Assembly: GCA_963740055.1 (NCBI GenBank)
Contig: CAVUCL010000004.1
Span: forward strand, 458,942 to 522,941
Direction of reading: 5' to 3'
DNA from: WHSW01 sp963740055
GTDB taxonomy: Bacteria > Actinomycetota > Thermoleophilia > Solirubrobacterales > 70-9
DNA: 64,000 nt
Positions 53,631 to 62,934 of the stretch are shown here, one piece after another. The position numbers were made by a program, and so were the translations under genes. The notes under the pieces were generated by a model. It had not been told where the DNA came from and ran no database searches. It worked only from the letters and a program-made list of their open reading frames with translations. Position 1 is the first letter of the stretch. The number at the start of each line of letters is the position of its first letter.

Positions 53631-54877
53631 ATGGATCGCAGGACGGCGTTGCTGGCGGTGATCTCGGCCCTCGCCGCGGGGCTGGTGGGTGCCGCGCCGG
53701 CGGCCGCGACCTATCCGGGCGAGAACGGGAAGATCTACTTCACCGCGAACGCGGCCGACAGCAGCGCGCCCGACATCTGGTCGGTGAACCCCGACGGCAG
53801 CGAGCTCGTCAACCTGACCGACCTCGCCGGCGGCGCGGGCGAGGGCTATGACCCGTCGGTGTCGGGCACCGGGGCCGACGTCGCGTTCGGCACCGGATCG
53901 CAGGCGACGGCCGAGATCTGGACCATGAACGCGGACGGGTCGAGCCCGCAGCAGGTCACCGACGACGACCTCATCGACGAGCAGCCGGCGGTTTCGCCCG
54001 ATGGCTCGCGGATCGTGTTCACGAACTGGACGAGCGCCCTCGCCCGCGACACGTGGGCGATGAACTTCGACGGCAGCGGCCAGGTGGCGCTCGTCGACTC
54101 CACCTTGCTTGAACAGTGGCCGACGTTCACGCCCGATGGCGAGACGATCGCGCTCGCCTACGAGACCGGCGGCAATAACTGGGACATCGCCACCTCCCGT
54201 CGTCGGGCGGCCCGTTCGACACCGTCACCCCGGTGACCTCGGCGGCGACCGAGGAGTTCAACCCGTCGGTCTCGCCCGACGGCCAGCGGGTCGCGTTCAC
54301 GCGCTGGCCCGACGGCACCCCGATCGGCTCGATGCCGGACGTGATCAGCGCCGACCTGAGCGGAGGCGACGAGCAGGAGATCGCCGCCGAGCCCACCGTG
54401 CACGAGAGCTTCCCCGCCTACTCACCCGACGGCACCAAGATCGTCTACGCGGAGATCGTCGGCGACGGCCGCCTGGTGATCGCGAACGCCGACGGCTCGA
54501 ACCCCGAGCCGATCCCGATCGACCCCGAGGTCGCCGTGTTCGAGAGCCAGCCCGACTGGGCGGTGGTCGAGGAGGTCGAGCCGCCGCCGCCGGGGGCGAC
54601 CGACACCACCCCGCCGGAGACGAAGATCACCAAGAAGCCGAAGAAGCGGATCGAGAAGCGCAAGGCGAAGGTCCGGTTCCGCTCGAGCGAGCCGGGATCG
54701 AGCTTCGAGTGCAAGCTCGACCGCAAGCGGTTCAAGCCCTGTGACTCGCCGCGCAAGCTGAAGCGGCTGAAGCGCCGCAAGCACAGGTTCAAGGTGCGGG
54801 CGATCGATGTGGCCGGAAACGTCGATCCGACGCCGGCGAAGGCGCGCTTCCGGGTGCTGAAGAAGCCCGCGCCCTAG
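53631..54877 (+). CDS. Secreted TolB-like PD40 beta-propeller with FECKLD-type domain (one frameshift)
   Basis: About 415 residues from ATG 53631 (ATG 53616 is an alternative). Signal peptide LLAVISALAAGLVGAAPAAA. PD40/WD40-like blades follow: DIWSVNPDGSELVNLTD, AVSPDGSRIVFTNW, PSVSPDGQRVAFTRWPDG, AYSPDGTKIVYAEIVGDG. The C-terminal ~90 residues are the basic FECKLD domain (KKRIEKRKAKVRFRSSEPGS, SFECKLDRKRFKPCDSP) also found at 31456-32781. A base is missing near 54198, where SPSSGGPFDTVTP can be read across the break. It overlaps the nusG 3' end by 4 bp (convergent) and separates nusG from rplK. Confidence 0.8.
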
Positions 54878-55395
54878 ACCTTCTTCACCTGGTCGTAGCC
54901 GACCTCGACCGGGGTCTCGCGGCCGAAGATCGAGACCAGGATCTTGAGCCGCTGCGCGTCCTCGTTGATCTCGGCGATCTCGCCGGAGAAGTCCGACATC
55001 GGGCCCGAGATCACCTTCACCGACTCGCCGACCGCGAACTGGGCGCGGGCGCGCGGGCGCTCCGCCGACTCGCGGTGCATGAGCCGGTCGACCTCGGGCT
55101 GCGAGAGCGGGATCGGCTTGTTGCGCGAGCCGACGAAGCCGGTGACGCCGGGCGTGTTCTTGACCAGGCTCCAGGCGTCGTCGGTCATCTCCATGTTGAC
55201 GAGCACGTAGCCGGGCATCGTCCGCTTCTCGACCTGCACCCGCTGGCCGTCCTTGAGCTCGGAGATCTGCTCGGTCGGGACGACTACCTGGCGCACGCGC
55301 TGGCGCGCGCTCATCGTCTCGACCCGGTGCTCGAGATTGGCCTTGACCTTGTTCTCGTGCCCGGAATAGGTGTTGATGACGTACCAGCGGAACAT
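54874..55395 (-). CDS. nusG: Transcription termination/antitermination protein NusG
   Basis: A 173-residue NusG. The NGN domain (FRWYVINTYSGHENKVKANL, KRTMPGYVLVNMEMTDDAWS) binds the RNA polymerase clamp. The KOW domain (GESVKVISGPMSDFSGEIAE) binds S10 or Rho. No actinobacterial N-terminal acidic extension is present. It follows secE by 35 bp. Confidence 0.98.
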   Translation of the reverse strand: MFRWYVINTYSGHENKVKANLEHRVETMSARQRVRQVVVPTEQISELKDGQRVQVEKRTMPGYVLVNMEMTDDAWSLVKNTPGVTGFVGSRNKPIPLSQPEVDRLMHRESAERPRARAQFAVGESVKVISGPMSDFSGEIAEINEDAQRLKILVSIFGRETPVEVGYDQVKKV

Positions 55396-55430
55396 TCTTT
55401 GAGTAGTGCCTTCGGTTGGAGGGAGCGGAC

Positions 55431-55982
55431 CTAGAGGATCCGCTGGACGAGCCAGTTGAAGATCGCGTCGAGGACGCCGAGGTAGGCGGCCATCACGGCG
55501 ATGAAGATCAGGGTGATCGCCGAGGCCTGGATCAGGGTCTCACGATCGGGCCACTGGACGCGCTTGAGCTCGGCCCAGCAGGAGGCGATGAACCCGGCGA
55601 CCCCGCCGCGCTGGCGCTCCACCGGAGCGTCCTTGGGGGCGCGGCGACGCTCGGACTCCTTCGCCTTCTCGCGCTGCTCGCGCTCGGCGGCGCGCCGGGC
55701 GCGGCGCGAGATCTTGTCCGGCGCGGCCTCGGTCTCGGCCTGCTCGGGGCGGCCGACGTCGGCGCGCGAGGGCGCCGGGGCGGCTGCTCCGGGGCGGCCC
55801 TTGAGCTGATCGAGGTCGGCGCCCTGCTCGGCGAGCTCGGCCTCGACCACGTCGGCGGACTCGGGCACCTGCGTGTCGTGCTGGGCCTTCTCCTCCTCGG
55901 CCGCCGGGTCGATGCCCTTGCGCTCGAGCTCCGCCTCGCGGCGGCGCTGCTCGGCCTTTCGCTGTGCTCTGGTCTTCGCCAC
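55431..55982 (-). CDS. secE: Preprotein translocase subunit SecE with long charged N-terminus
   Basis: A 183-residue protein whose last ~60 residues are SecE: amphipathic helix FIASCWAELKRVQWPDRETL and one transmembrane helix ASAITLIFIAVMAAYLGVLD. The preceding ~120 residues are highly charged and low-complexity (KTRAQRKAEQRRREAELERK, RRARRAAEREQREKAKESER), far longer than the minimal protein and probably disordered or coiled-coil in the cytosol. It lies between rpmG and nusG, the standard order. Confidence 0.94.
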   Translation of the reverse strand: MAKTRAQRKAEQRRREAELERKGIDPAAEEEKAQHDTQVPESADVVEAELAEQGADLDQLKGRPGAAAPAPSRADVGRPEQAETEAAPDKISRRARRAAEREQREKAKESERRRAPKDAPVERQRGGVAGFIASCWAELKRVQWPDRETLIQASAITLIFIAVMAAYLGVLDAIFNWLVQRIL

Positions 55983-55991
55983 CGCGCCCGC

Positions 55992-56156
55992 CTAGCGGGT
56001 CTCCTTGTGCGCCGTGTGGTGGCCGCACCAGCGGCAGTACTTGCGCATCTCGATCCGGTCGGGCGTGTTTCGCCGCGACTTGTTGGTCTGGTAGTTGCGC
56101 CGCTTGCACTCCTCACAGGCGAGGGTGACAGCGATTCGGACGTCTCCGCGAGCCAT
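55992..56156 (-). CDS. rpmG: 50S ribosomal protein L33 (zinc-binding form)
   Basis: A 54-residue L33 read directly from the minus strand: MARGDVRIAVTLACEECKRR ... CRWCGHHTAHKETR. Cys14, Cys17, Cys41 and Cys44 form the zinc ribbon. It precedes secE by 9 bp, the common rpmG-secE-nusG order. The 187 bp upstream contain no tRNA gene, although a tRNA-Trp is often found beside secE. Confidence 0.96.
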   Translation of the reverse strand: MARGDVRIAVTLACEECKRRNYQTNKSRRNTPDRIEMRKYCRWCGHHTAHKETR

Positions 56157-56343
56157 TCGCTCCTCTGATCCTCACGGCCCGATCGGGGCCTGACAGAAAA
56201 AAGACCTCCGCCGCGCCCGGCTGGGGGCGAGGCACGAGGACGGCGCAAGGATAGCGCGCCGTCGAGCCATCGGCGCCCGCGAAACGCAAAGCGGCCGCGC
56301 ACTCGGCGCGGCCGCTTCGACTCAGGACGTATCGAGTCGGTGA
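56157..56343. other. rpmG upstream region
   Basis: The 187-bp spacer holds the terminator of the upstream RTX gene and, on the minus strand, a GACGGCGC / GCGCCGTC inverted repeat around a TATCC box (about 56245-56270). That could be a regulated -10 region for rpmG-secE-nusG, but no good -35 is seen. No tRNA found. Confidence 0.35.
56289..56317 (-). terminator. Hairpin terminator after the small RTX gene
   Basis: An 11-bp perfect stem (AAGCGGCCGCG / CGCGGCCGCTT) with a 7-nt loop, 27 bp after the stop at 56344; on the minus strand it is followed by TGCGTTTC. Confidence 0.6.
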
Positions 56344-56965
56344 CTAGGTGACCTTCACCTTCACGTTCTCGCAGTTCTTCTTCACCTTGTCGCGCTGGTC
56401 GACCTTGGCCTTGTCGTTGCTTGCCGCCACCGCAGTTGACCTTGTCCTTGGTGTCGTCGCGCGACTGCATCAGGTCGTTCTTCGGCCCGCCCTTCATCTT
56501 GTCCTTGCCGGTGCCGCCGACGACCTTGTCCTTGCCGCCCTGGCCGCTGACGCTGTCCTTGCCGGCCGAGCCCTTGACCTTGTCCTTGCCGGCGTCGCCC
56601 TTGGCCTTGTCGTCGCCGTCGGCGCCGTTGACGTTGTCCTTGCCGGGGCCACCGGAGGCGAAGTCGTCATCGTCACCGCCGTTGACGTCGTCGTTGCCGT
56701 CCTCGCCAAGCAGGCAGTCGTCGCCGTCGATGCCGTCGATCGAGTCGTTGCCGCCACCGCCGAGCAGGAGGTCGTTCTCCGGCGTGCCGACGATCACGTC
56801 GTTGGCGTTGTCGCCCTGCAGCGCCGTCCCGGTGATCGGCTTCTCGGGGCAGCCGGCCTCGTTGTAGGGGCCCGTGATCGGCGTCACCGCCGCGTTCGCC
56901 GCCGCCATCGTCAGGCCCACTGAGGCCAGCAGTGCCACGCCGGCTCCGATTAGCTTGATTCGCAT
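56344..56965 (-). CDS. Small secreted RTX-like calcium-binding protein, paralogue 5 (one frameshift)
   Basis: About 206 residues. Signal peptide LIGAGVALLASVGLTMAAAN from ATG 56965 (AGGAG upstream). Almost the whole mature protein is RTX units: DVIVGTPENDLLLGGGGNDS, DGDDCLLGEDGNDDVNGGDD, then GDAGKDKVKGSAGKDSVSGQ and KVVGGTGKDKMKGG. The Cys cap (VNCGGG ... NCENVKVKVT) is reached across a one-base insertion near 56418, giving a TAG at 56346-56344. It lacks the beta-helix and anchor Q domains, so it is a minimal version of the family. Confidence 0.82.
56430..56810 (-). repeat. RTX-like nonapeptide coding repeats, paralogue 5
   Basis: Asp-rich canonical units at the N-terminal end grade into GxxGKDKxxG units at the C-terminal end. 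Confidence 0.85.
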
Positions 56966-57077
56966 GCTGTGATCGTTCTCCTGACTGCGGCGTCGGCCGC
57001 CTGTCGGTGGTGTCTTGTACAGGTACGCGCGAGGCGGCGACTTCCTGACACCCGCTCCGCATCTCGGCCGGCGAACC

Positions 57078-58477
57078 TCACCGGCTCTGTCGCCAGGCGA
57101 GGCTCGTCTGGTCGCCGGCGACGGCCCGGATTCGCGCCTTCCCGCGGAGCCTGACGGTGCCGGTGAAGACTCGGTTCGACCCGGCGTTGAGCCGCTTCAG
57201 CCGCTTCCAGCCGCCGCCGCCCTTCTTCTCCACCGTCACCGTGCCGGCTGCGGGCGCCATCCCCCACACCCGCACCCGCGACCGGCTCTTGCGGTCGCCG
57301 ACGAACGGGAACCGGTACGCGGCGAGCGCCGGCTTCGCGCTCCCGTCCTCGAAGTAGAGGCCCGACTGCACGCTCGCGGCGAAGTCGCCGCCCTCCGGCT
57401 GATCGCGGATCAGAAACCAGGTCACCGAGCGCACCCGCTGGCGCCAGAGCACGTAGAAGGACTGCGCCAGCCAGCGCGCCTGCTTTCGCAGCCGAACGCC
57501 GCCGGGATCGGGCGGGCGCGAGTCCCACCAGATCTCCGTTGCCCAGATCGGCGGCCGGCCGGGCTCGATCTTGCGCCCGCCCTGGCGGAGGATCCGCCGC
57601 AGCTTGCCGACGTCGGGGGTCGAGATGTCGTCGCGGTTGAGCGCCCGGCGGGTCGGGCCGCCGACGTTGATCGGGTTCAGCGCCGCGACGTCGAAGCTGA
57701 CCGGGCGCTTGACCAGCGAGCGCCAGAAGATCCCCGGCTGCATCCGCTGCCCGCGCCTCCCGGGATCGCCGTAGGGGGCGGTGCCACCGGTGATCACCAG
57801 GGCGCCGGGATTGACGGCGTTGATCCCGGCGTAGAAGGCGTTCAGCATCTTGCGGTAGTGGGTCGGCGACTTCGCGCGGCGCTTCTTGAACTGCGGGTTC
57901 AGGTAGATCGGAGAGGTTGGGCTCGGCCCAGAGCTGGAACCGCGCGACCTCCGGCAGCGGCCCGGCGAGCAGCGCGTCGGGATCGACGAACGAGCCCGAG
58001 TAGCGGCGCGCGATCGCGACCGCGAAGTCCTCGAGCGCCGCCGGGTCGGGCTTCCAGGTGCCCGAGGGGGCCTTGGTCTGACTCGGGCGGTTCGGTCCCT
58101 CGGCCCAGTCGGGCGCCTGACCGACGAGGATCGAAACCGCGAGCCCGCGCGCCGATGCATCGCGCACCGCGGCATCGAGCGTGCCCCAGTCGTAACCGGC
58201 GCTCGCGGGGTCGCGGGCGTCGAAGCCGGCGGGCGGGGCCGAGGGCGCGATCGCGCGCCAGACGGCGCCGAGGAGAACGTGGTCGGCGCCCGCGGCTCGG
58301 GTCCGATCGAGCCAGGTCGCACGCTCGCCCGCGTCGGCGCTCGCGTAGGTGCCGTCGGTGAGGCCGAGGTCGATGCCCGCGCGCCGCCTGCGCCGCCTGC
58401 GGGGTCGCCAGCGCCGCGAAGGCGGCGAGGCCCGCGAGGGCGAGGCGTCGACGCCTGCTAGCCCGCGTGATCGGCAC
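57078..58477 (-). CDS. Secreted clan GH-A-like glycoside hydrolase (two frameshifts)
   Basis: About 466 residues from GTG 58477. Signal peptide LALAGLAAFAALATPQAAQA. A TIM-barrel-like enzyme follows: GLAVSILVGQAPDWAEGPNR, FQLWAEPNLS (Glu likely acid/base), and IWATEIWWDSRPPDP (Glu likely nucleophile), the paired glutamates typical of GH5/GH39-type families. A beta-rich C-terminal domain ends it. Extra bases near 58388 and 57911 shift the frame; read across them the sequence is continuous (ARAGIDLGLTDGTY; AEPNLSIYLNPQFKKR). Substrate unknown; cell-wall or exopolysaccharide is likely given the neighbours. The start overlaps the preceding gene's 3' end by 20 bp. Confidence 0.75.
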
Positions 58478-58985
58478 GCCTGCGCAGGAAGACGAAGGCG
58501 AGCCCGGCGCCCGCGATCGCCGCGAGGATCAGCGGCAGCAGCGCCCCGAGCCCGTCGCCGTCGTCGGAGCCGGTGACCGCGTCGACGACCGCGCTCAGGT
58601 TCGAGGGCCCGTCGTCGGCCGCCGCCCCGCCCGCACCCGAGCTGCCGCCCGCTTCCGTTCCCTGCCGATTGTTCGGTGAATTCGCCTGCGCCAGGGCCGC
58701 GGCCGCCTGGCCGTCGGCGCCGAGCGACTCGAGCTCATCGAGCGTCGCCGGCGGGATCGCCGAGTCGTCGTCGGAGCCGGCGGAGCCGCCACCGCCCGAG
58801 CCGTCGTCGCTACCGGGGGTCTGGTCGCCGCATGCACCCGGAACCGTCTCCGCGTACTGGTCGACCTCGGACTGGCCCGGGGGAGCCGTGGTCTGGCCGC
58901 CGCACGGCTTCGCCGCGCTCATCGCCGGAAAGGCGAGGAACGCAAGGATGCCCGCCAGGGCAAGCGTGCAGGCTCGCGCTGCCAT
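58458..58985 (-). CDS. Secreted protein with C-terminal membrane anchor, unknown function
   Basis: A 175-residue protein from ATG 58985. Signal peptide ARACTLALAGILAFLAFPAM. A short Cys-containing segment (KPCGGQTTAPPGQSEVDQYA, then PGACGDQ) is followed by a Gly/Ser/Asp-rich linker. It ends in one transmembrane helix and positive residues (LLPLILAAIAGAGLAFVFLR RR). The layout recalls actinobacterial surface proteins displayed on a stalk. No catalytic motif recognised. Confidence 0.68.
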   Translation of the reverse strand: MAARACTLALAGILAFLAFPAMSAAKPCGGQTTAPPGQSEVDQYAETVPGACGDQTPGSDDGSGGGGSAGSDDDSAIPPATLDELESLGADGQAAAALAQANSPNNRQGTEAGGSSGAGGAAADDGPSNLSAVVDAVTGSDDGDGLGALLPLILAAIAGAGLAFVFLRRRADHAG

Positions 58986-59073
58986 CACCCCTACCTTACG
59001 AGCGCGCCCCCTAAAGGCTGACAAGCCCGCGGTCGCTGTCCGTTTTTCGCCTCCTCGCCCGTATAGGTAGTCG

Positions 59074-61061
59074 ATGGAGGCCGTCGAGCGATCCCCCGCG
59101 CGCACCCGCGCGCTGCAGGCCGTGCGGGTCAACCCCGCCAACATCGCCACCGGCGCCGTCGCGGCGCTGCTGATCGTCTACCTCGGGCTCAGCAACGGCG
59201 GCTACGGGATCGTCGAGCGCAGCGAGGTCGGGATCGCCGTCTGGTGGACGGTCCTGATCGGGACCGTGGTCGGCGCGCTGCCGCTCGCCGGAGCGTCTCG
59301 CACCGGCCGCGCCCTGCTGATCCTGCTCGCGGCCTTCGCCGCCTGGACGGCGCTCTCGCTGACCTGGACCGAGTCCGACGAGCGGACCGCGATCGAGCTC
59401 GCCCGAGTGGTCGCCTACCTCGGCGTGTTCGCGCTCGCGCTCGGGGTCCAGGGCGAGGAGCGCTGGCGCCCGCTGCTCCACGGGATCACCGGCGGGCTTG
59501 CGGTGCTCTGCGGGCTGGCGGTGCTCTCGCGGCTCGAGCCGACCTGGTTTCCCGACCGGGTCACCGGCGACTACCTGCCGGGGATCGAGATCGAGCGCCG
59601 GCTCGCCTACCCGCTCAACTACTCGTCGGGCCTCGGCGCGCTCGCCGCGCTGACGCTGCCGCTGCTGCTCGCCGCGACGGCCTCCGCTCGCACCCTGGTC
59701 GCGCAGGCGCTCGCCGCGGCCGCGCTCCCGGTCGTCGTGCTGACGCTCTGGCTCACGACCTCGAGCCTCTCGCTCCCGGCCGCGCTCGTCGCCCTGGTCG
59801 TCTTCTTCGTCCTCACGCCCGACCGGCTGCCGAAGCTGGCGACCCTCGCGCTCGCCGGCATCGGCTCCGCGATCCTGATCGCGGCGGTCGAGCAGCGCGA
59901 CGCGCTCGACCGCGGCCTGCCGACCCCGCAGGCGCTGACCGAGGGCGACGAGCTGAAGCTGCTCCTGCTCGTCGTCTGCCTCGGGGTCGCGCTGGCGCAG
60001 ACCGGGACTCGGACTGGCCGTCCGCTACGGCACCCGCCCGCGCTGGATGCAGGTCTCGCGCCAGCAGGCGAGCGTCGTCGGCGCGAGTCGCCGCGGCGGC
60101 GGTGCTGATCGTGCTGGTGACGGCCGGGCTCACCGGCGAGGCGTCGCAGCGCTGGTCGGAGTTCAAGGGCGAGACCACCGCCGGCGAGAGCCCGGCGGGT
60201 CAGTCGCGCTCATCGCAGATCTTCAGCTTCTCGAGCTCCGGGCGTTATGACTTCTGGCGCTCGGCGGTCGAGGCGAACGAGACCGATCCGCTGAAGGGAA
60301 TCGGACCGGGCACGTTCGAGTTCTGGTACGCCCGCGAGGGCGAGAACCCGGGCTTCGTCCGCGACGCGCACAGCCTCTATCTGGAGACGCTCGCGCGAGC
60401 TCGGAATCGTCGGCCTCGCGTTGCTCGGCGCGTTCGTGCTCGCGGTGCTCGCGATCGGCACCGCGCGCGTCCTGCGCGCGCCGCCCGAACTGCGGCTGGT
60501 GATCGCCGCCGCGACCGCCGGTTGCGCCGCCTTCGCCGCCACCGCCGCGTTCGACTGGGTCTGGGAGCTCGGGGTGCTGCCGGTCGCGTTCCTCGCCCTC
60601 GCCGCGATCGCCGTCGCCGCCGGGCGCGAGCCGCGGCGCCTGTCACGGCGAGCGCCGCAGTGGCGCCGTTACGTCGCCCCTGGGCTCGCGGTCGCGCTCT
60701 CGCTTGCCGCGATCGCCACGATCGCGCTGCCGCTGGCCGGCGACGCCGCGGTGCGCGAGAGCCGCGACGCGGTCGGCGCCAACCAGCTCGGCCAGGCGCT
60801 CACGGAAGCCCGCGACGCGACCGCGATCCAGTCCTACGCGGCGACCCCGTACGTGCAGCAGGCGCTCGTGGAGGAGGAGCGCGGCGATCTGCCTGCAGCG
60901 CTCGGTGCCGCGCGTGTCGCCACCGAGAAGGAGCCGACGAACTGGCGCACCTGGTTCGTGCTCTCGCGGCTCGAGGCGAGAACGGCAACGCCCGGGCCGC
61001 GGTGGAGGCATATCGTGAGGCCCAGGCCCTGAATCCTCGATCGGCGCTGTTCCTGCAATGA
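59074..61061 (+). CDS. O-antigen ligase / Wzy-family membrane protein with TPR-like tail (four frameshifts)
   Basis: About 660 residues from ATG 59074. Many hydrophobic segments precede a large extracytoplasmic loop whose end has the family hallmark: GIGPGTFEFWYAREGENPGF followed by RDAHSLYLETLAELGIVGLA. It joins or polymerises lipid-linked glycans outside the membrane. A C-terminal repeat region (NQLGQALTEARDATAIQSYA ... AVEAYREAQALNPRSALFLQ) resembles TPRs. Frame breaks near 60008, 60093, 60395 and 60978 are single-base. The stop overlaps the next ATG by 4 bp (ATGA). Confidence 0.8.
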
Positions 61062-61340
61062 GTGAAGACCGACCCCCCAACCGCCACGGAGGAATCTCCG
61101 ACGAGCTGCGGCCCTACGTCGATCGCCACGAGATGGAGGAGATCGACCGGGTCGGCGATCGCCTGATCTCCGAGCGGCCTCGGCCGCGCCCTGCGTTCCG
61201 CTCGGAGCTGCGGGCACTGCTCTCCGCACAAGGGAGCGGCGCGGGAGGCATGGCGACCGAAGCGACTCCGCGTGCTCGTCGCGTCGTACCTCGGATCCGG
61301 CTTCGCGCTGCTCGCCGCCGCCGCCCTAAGCATTGTCTAG
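61058..61340 (+). CDS. Small single-TM protein, possibly anti-sigma-like (one frameshift)
   Basis: About 93 residues. The soluble N-terminus (SDELRPYVDRHEMEEIDRVG, then PRPRPAFRSELRALL) is followed across a break near 61245 by a C-terminal transmembrane helix (RLRVLVASYLGSGFALLAAA ALSIV) and TAG 61338-61340. The P-x-F-R-x-x-L-R-x-x-L motif before one TM helix occurs in many actinobacterial anti-sigma-type proteins, and an ECF sigma gene lies about 1 kb away; the role is inference. No zinc-binding HxxxCxxC motif is present. Confidence 0.55.
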
Positions 61341-62337
61341 GACCGACCGGCGAGGCCCGGCGAAACATGCATCGCTGAAGCTCCGTTGCGTGGAGTGTGG
61401 CGCGGTGCTCGAAGGGGGCACCCTGGACTGGCAGTGTCCGGATTGCGGTCGCCACTTTCCGATCGAGCGCGGCATTCTGCGAATGCTTCCCGACGCGATC
61501 AGGACGCCGCATGCATCGGATGTCGACGCGATCTTGAAGCAGCGCACGGCAGGAAGCTTCGCTTACGAATGGCGCCAGTTCGGCGGTGTACGGCCCGAGT
61601 GGCAGCGGAACTTCCTCGACTACATGCAGCCCCATTCTCCGGAGCAATTCCAGGGGATCCGGGTCTTGGACGTGGGTGCCGGGTCCGGACGCCACTCGCG
61701 CGAGGCAAATCGCCTAGGCGCCTCGGTCATTGCCGTCGATATCGGCGAGTCGATAGAGGTCGCTCGCGCCAACCTCCCCGACGACGTCCTAGTCGTCCAG
61801 GCAGATGCGGAGCGGCTGCCATTCGAGTTCGGATCATTCGACTTCGTGATGTCGATCGGCGTGCTCCATCACCTGCCCGACACGGAACGTGCCCTGCGGG
61901 CGATCGCTCCCTATGCCGCGCCGGGCGGGGTCGTGCAGGTGTATCTGTATTGGTGGCCGCCACATCGAAGCCACCGGGTGGTGTTACGCGGCGTTGGCGC
62001 GCTTCGCCGACTAACCACGCGGCTCCCGCACCGGGTTGTCCACGCGCTCTGCATCCCCCTCTCGGCTGTGCTCTGGACCTTCATCGTGACCCCTTATCGC
62101 CTGATCAGGCATAAGCGCCGGGTTCACAAGCTCGCCGAGAAGTTCCCGCTCAAGACCTACGCCGATTACCCCTTTGGGGTCCTAGTCAATGATCAATTCG
62201 ACCGCTTCTCGGCGCCGATTGAGCATCGTTTCACCGCCCGGCAGGTGGAGGACATGATGCTTCGCGCCGGTCTGGAGGACGTGACAGTGGTTCCAAATCA
62301 CGGGTGGGTCGCGAGCGGTCGACAACCACGCCAATAG
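61333..62337 (+). CDS. Zinc-ribbon class I SAM-dependent methyltransferase
   Basis: A 334-residue protein from TTG 61333. Cys19, Cys22, Cys35 and Cys38 form a Trm112-like zinc ribbon. The SAM-binding domain has motif I RVLDVGAGSGRHSREANRLG, the acidic post-I VIAVDIGES, then DAERLPFEFGSFDFVMSIGV and LHHLPDTERALRAI. A hydrophobic helix follows (residues ~235-255). Lower GC and more varied codons than its neighbours hint at a different origin. Context suggests modification of an envelope glycan or lipid carrier. Confidence 0.8.
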   Translation: MSRTDRRGPAKHASLKLRCVECGAVLEGGTLDWQCPDCGRHFPIERGILRMLPDAIRTPHASDVDAILKQRTAGSFAYEWRQFGGVRPEWQRNFLDYMQPHSPEQFQGIRVLDVGAGSGRHSREANRLGASVIAVDIGESIEVARANLPDDVLVVQADAERLPFEFGSFDFVMSIGVLHHLPDTERALRAIAPYAAPGGVVQVYLYWWPPHRSHRVVLRGVGALRRLTTRLPHRVVHALCIPLSAVLWTFIVTPYRLIRHKRRVHKLAEKFPLKTYADYPFGVLVNDQFDRFSAPIEHRFTARQVEDMMLRAGLEDVTVVPNHGWVASGRQPRQ

Positions 62338-62349
62338 GGGCCAAGCGAA

Positions 62350-62869
62350 CTAGTCAGCCGGCGTCTTGTCGGGTTCGGCGCGAAGCTGCCGGCGTAGCTT
62401 TCGCAGCGCCCGAGAGAGGATTTGCTGCGCATTGGCGAGGCTGATCTCGAGCAGCTCGGCAATCTCGGGCCCGCGCAGGTCGCCGCCGAACCGCAGCGCC
62501 ACGACCTCTCGCTCACGCCTGCCGAGACGCCGGATCGCCGTCTCGAGCTCCGGGCTCAGGCCGAGGTTTTCCTCGGGGGGACCGCTGGTCGGCAGCTCGC
62601 CAGGCGGGAGCTCGCCCGAGTCGATGCTCGTTGCGGTCGCCGAGCGATCGCGTCGCCGGTGGTCGATGTAGGCGTTGCGGGCGATCGCCAGCAGCCAGGT
62701 CTTCGCCGAGGCGCGCTCGGGGTCGAACCGAGACCACGCGCGAAGCGCCCGTTCGAACGTCAGCTTGGGTCAGATCCTCGGCATCCGCCGGCGTCAACGC
62801 CCTGTAGGCGAAGTACCCATACACGTCCCAGACGTGCTCTTCGTAGACGTGTAGGAACTCGTCAGCCAC
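62350..62869 (-). CDS. ECF-type RNA polymerase sigma factor (one frameshift)
   Basis: About 172 residues from GTG 62869. Region 2 reads FLHVYEEHVWDVYGYFAYRA, LTPADAEDLTQ and, after a surplus base near 62771, LTFERALRAWSRF and KTWLLAIARNAYIDHRRR. Region 4 reads ETAIRRLGRREREVVALRFG, GDLRGPEIAELLEISLANAQ and QILSRALRKLRRQL, ending in TAG 62352-62350. It recruits RNA polymerase to alternative promoters. It converges on the methyltransferase gene and diverges from asnB with 65 bp between starts. Targets unknown. Confidence 0.85.
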
Positions 62870-62934
62870 CCGATCGACCCTGCGCCCCGATGCCGCGTGG
62901 CGACTCTACCCCCTGGGCTATCGTCCGCGACGAG

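Noticed and set aside
56157..56343. tRNA-Trp gene upstream of rpmG-secE
   Set aside because: The spacer has only hairpins; no cloverleaf, anticodon loop or GGTTCGA-type T-loop was found on either strand.
59061..59073. Strong promoter for the O-antigen ligase gene
   Set aside because: A TATAGG box lies just before the ATG, but no acceptable -35 element is found 16-19 bp upstream, so it is not listed.
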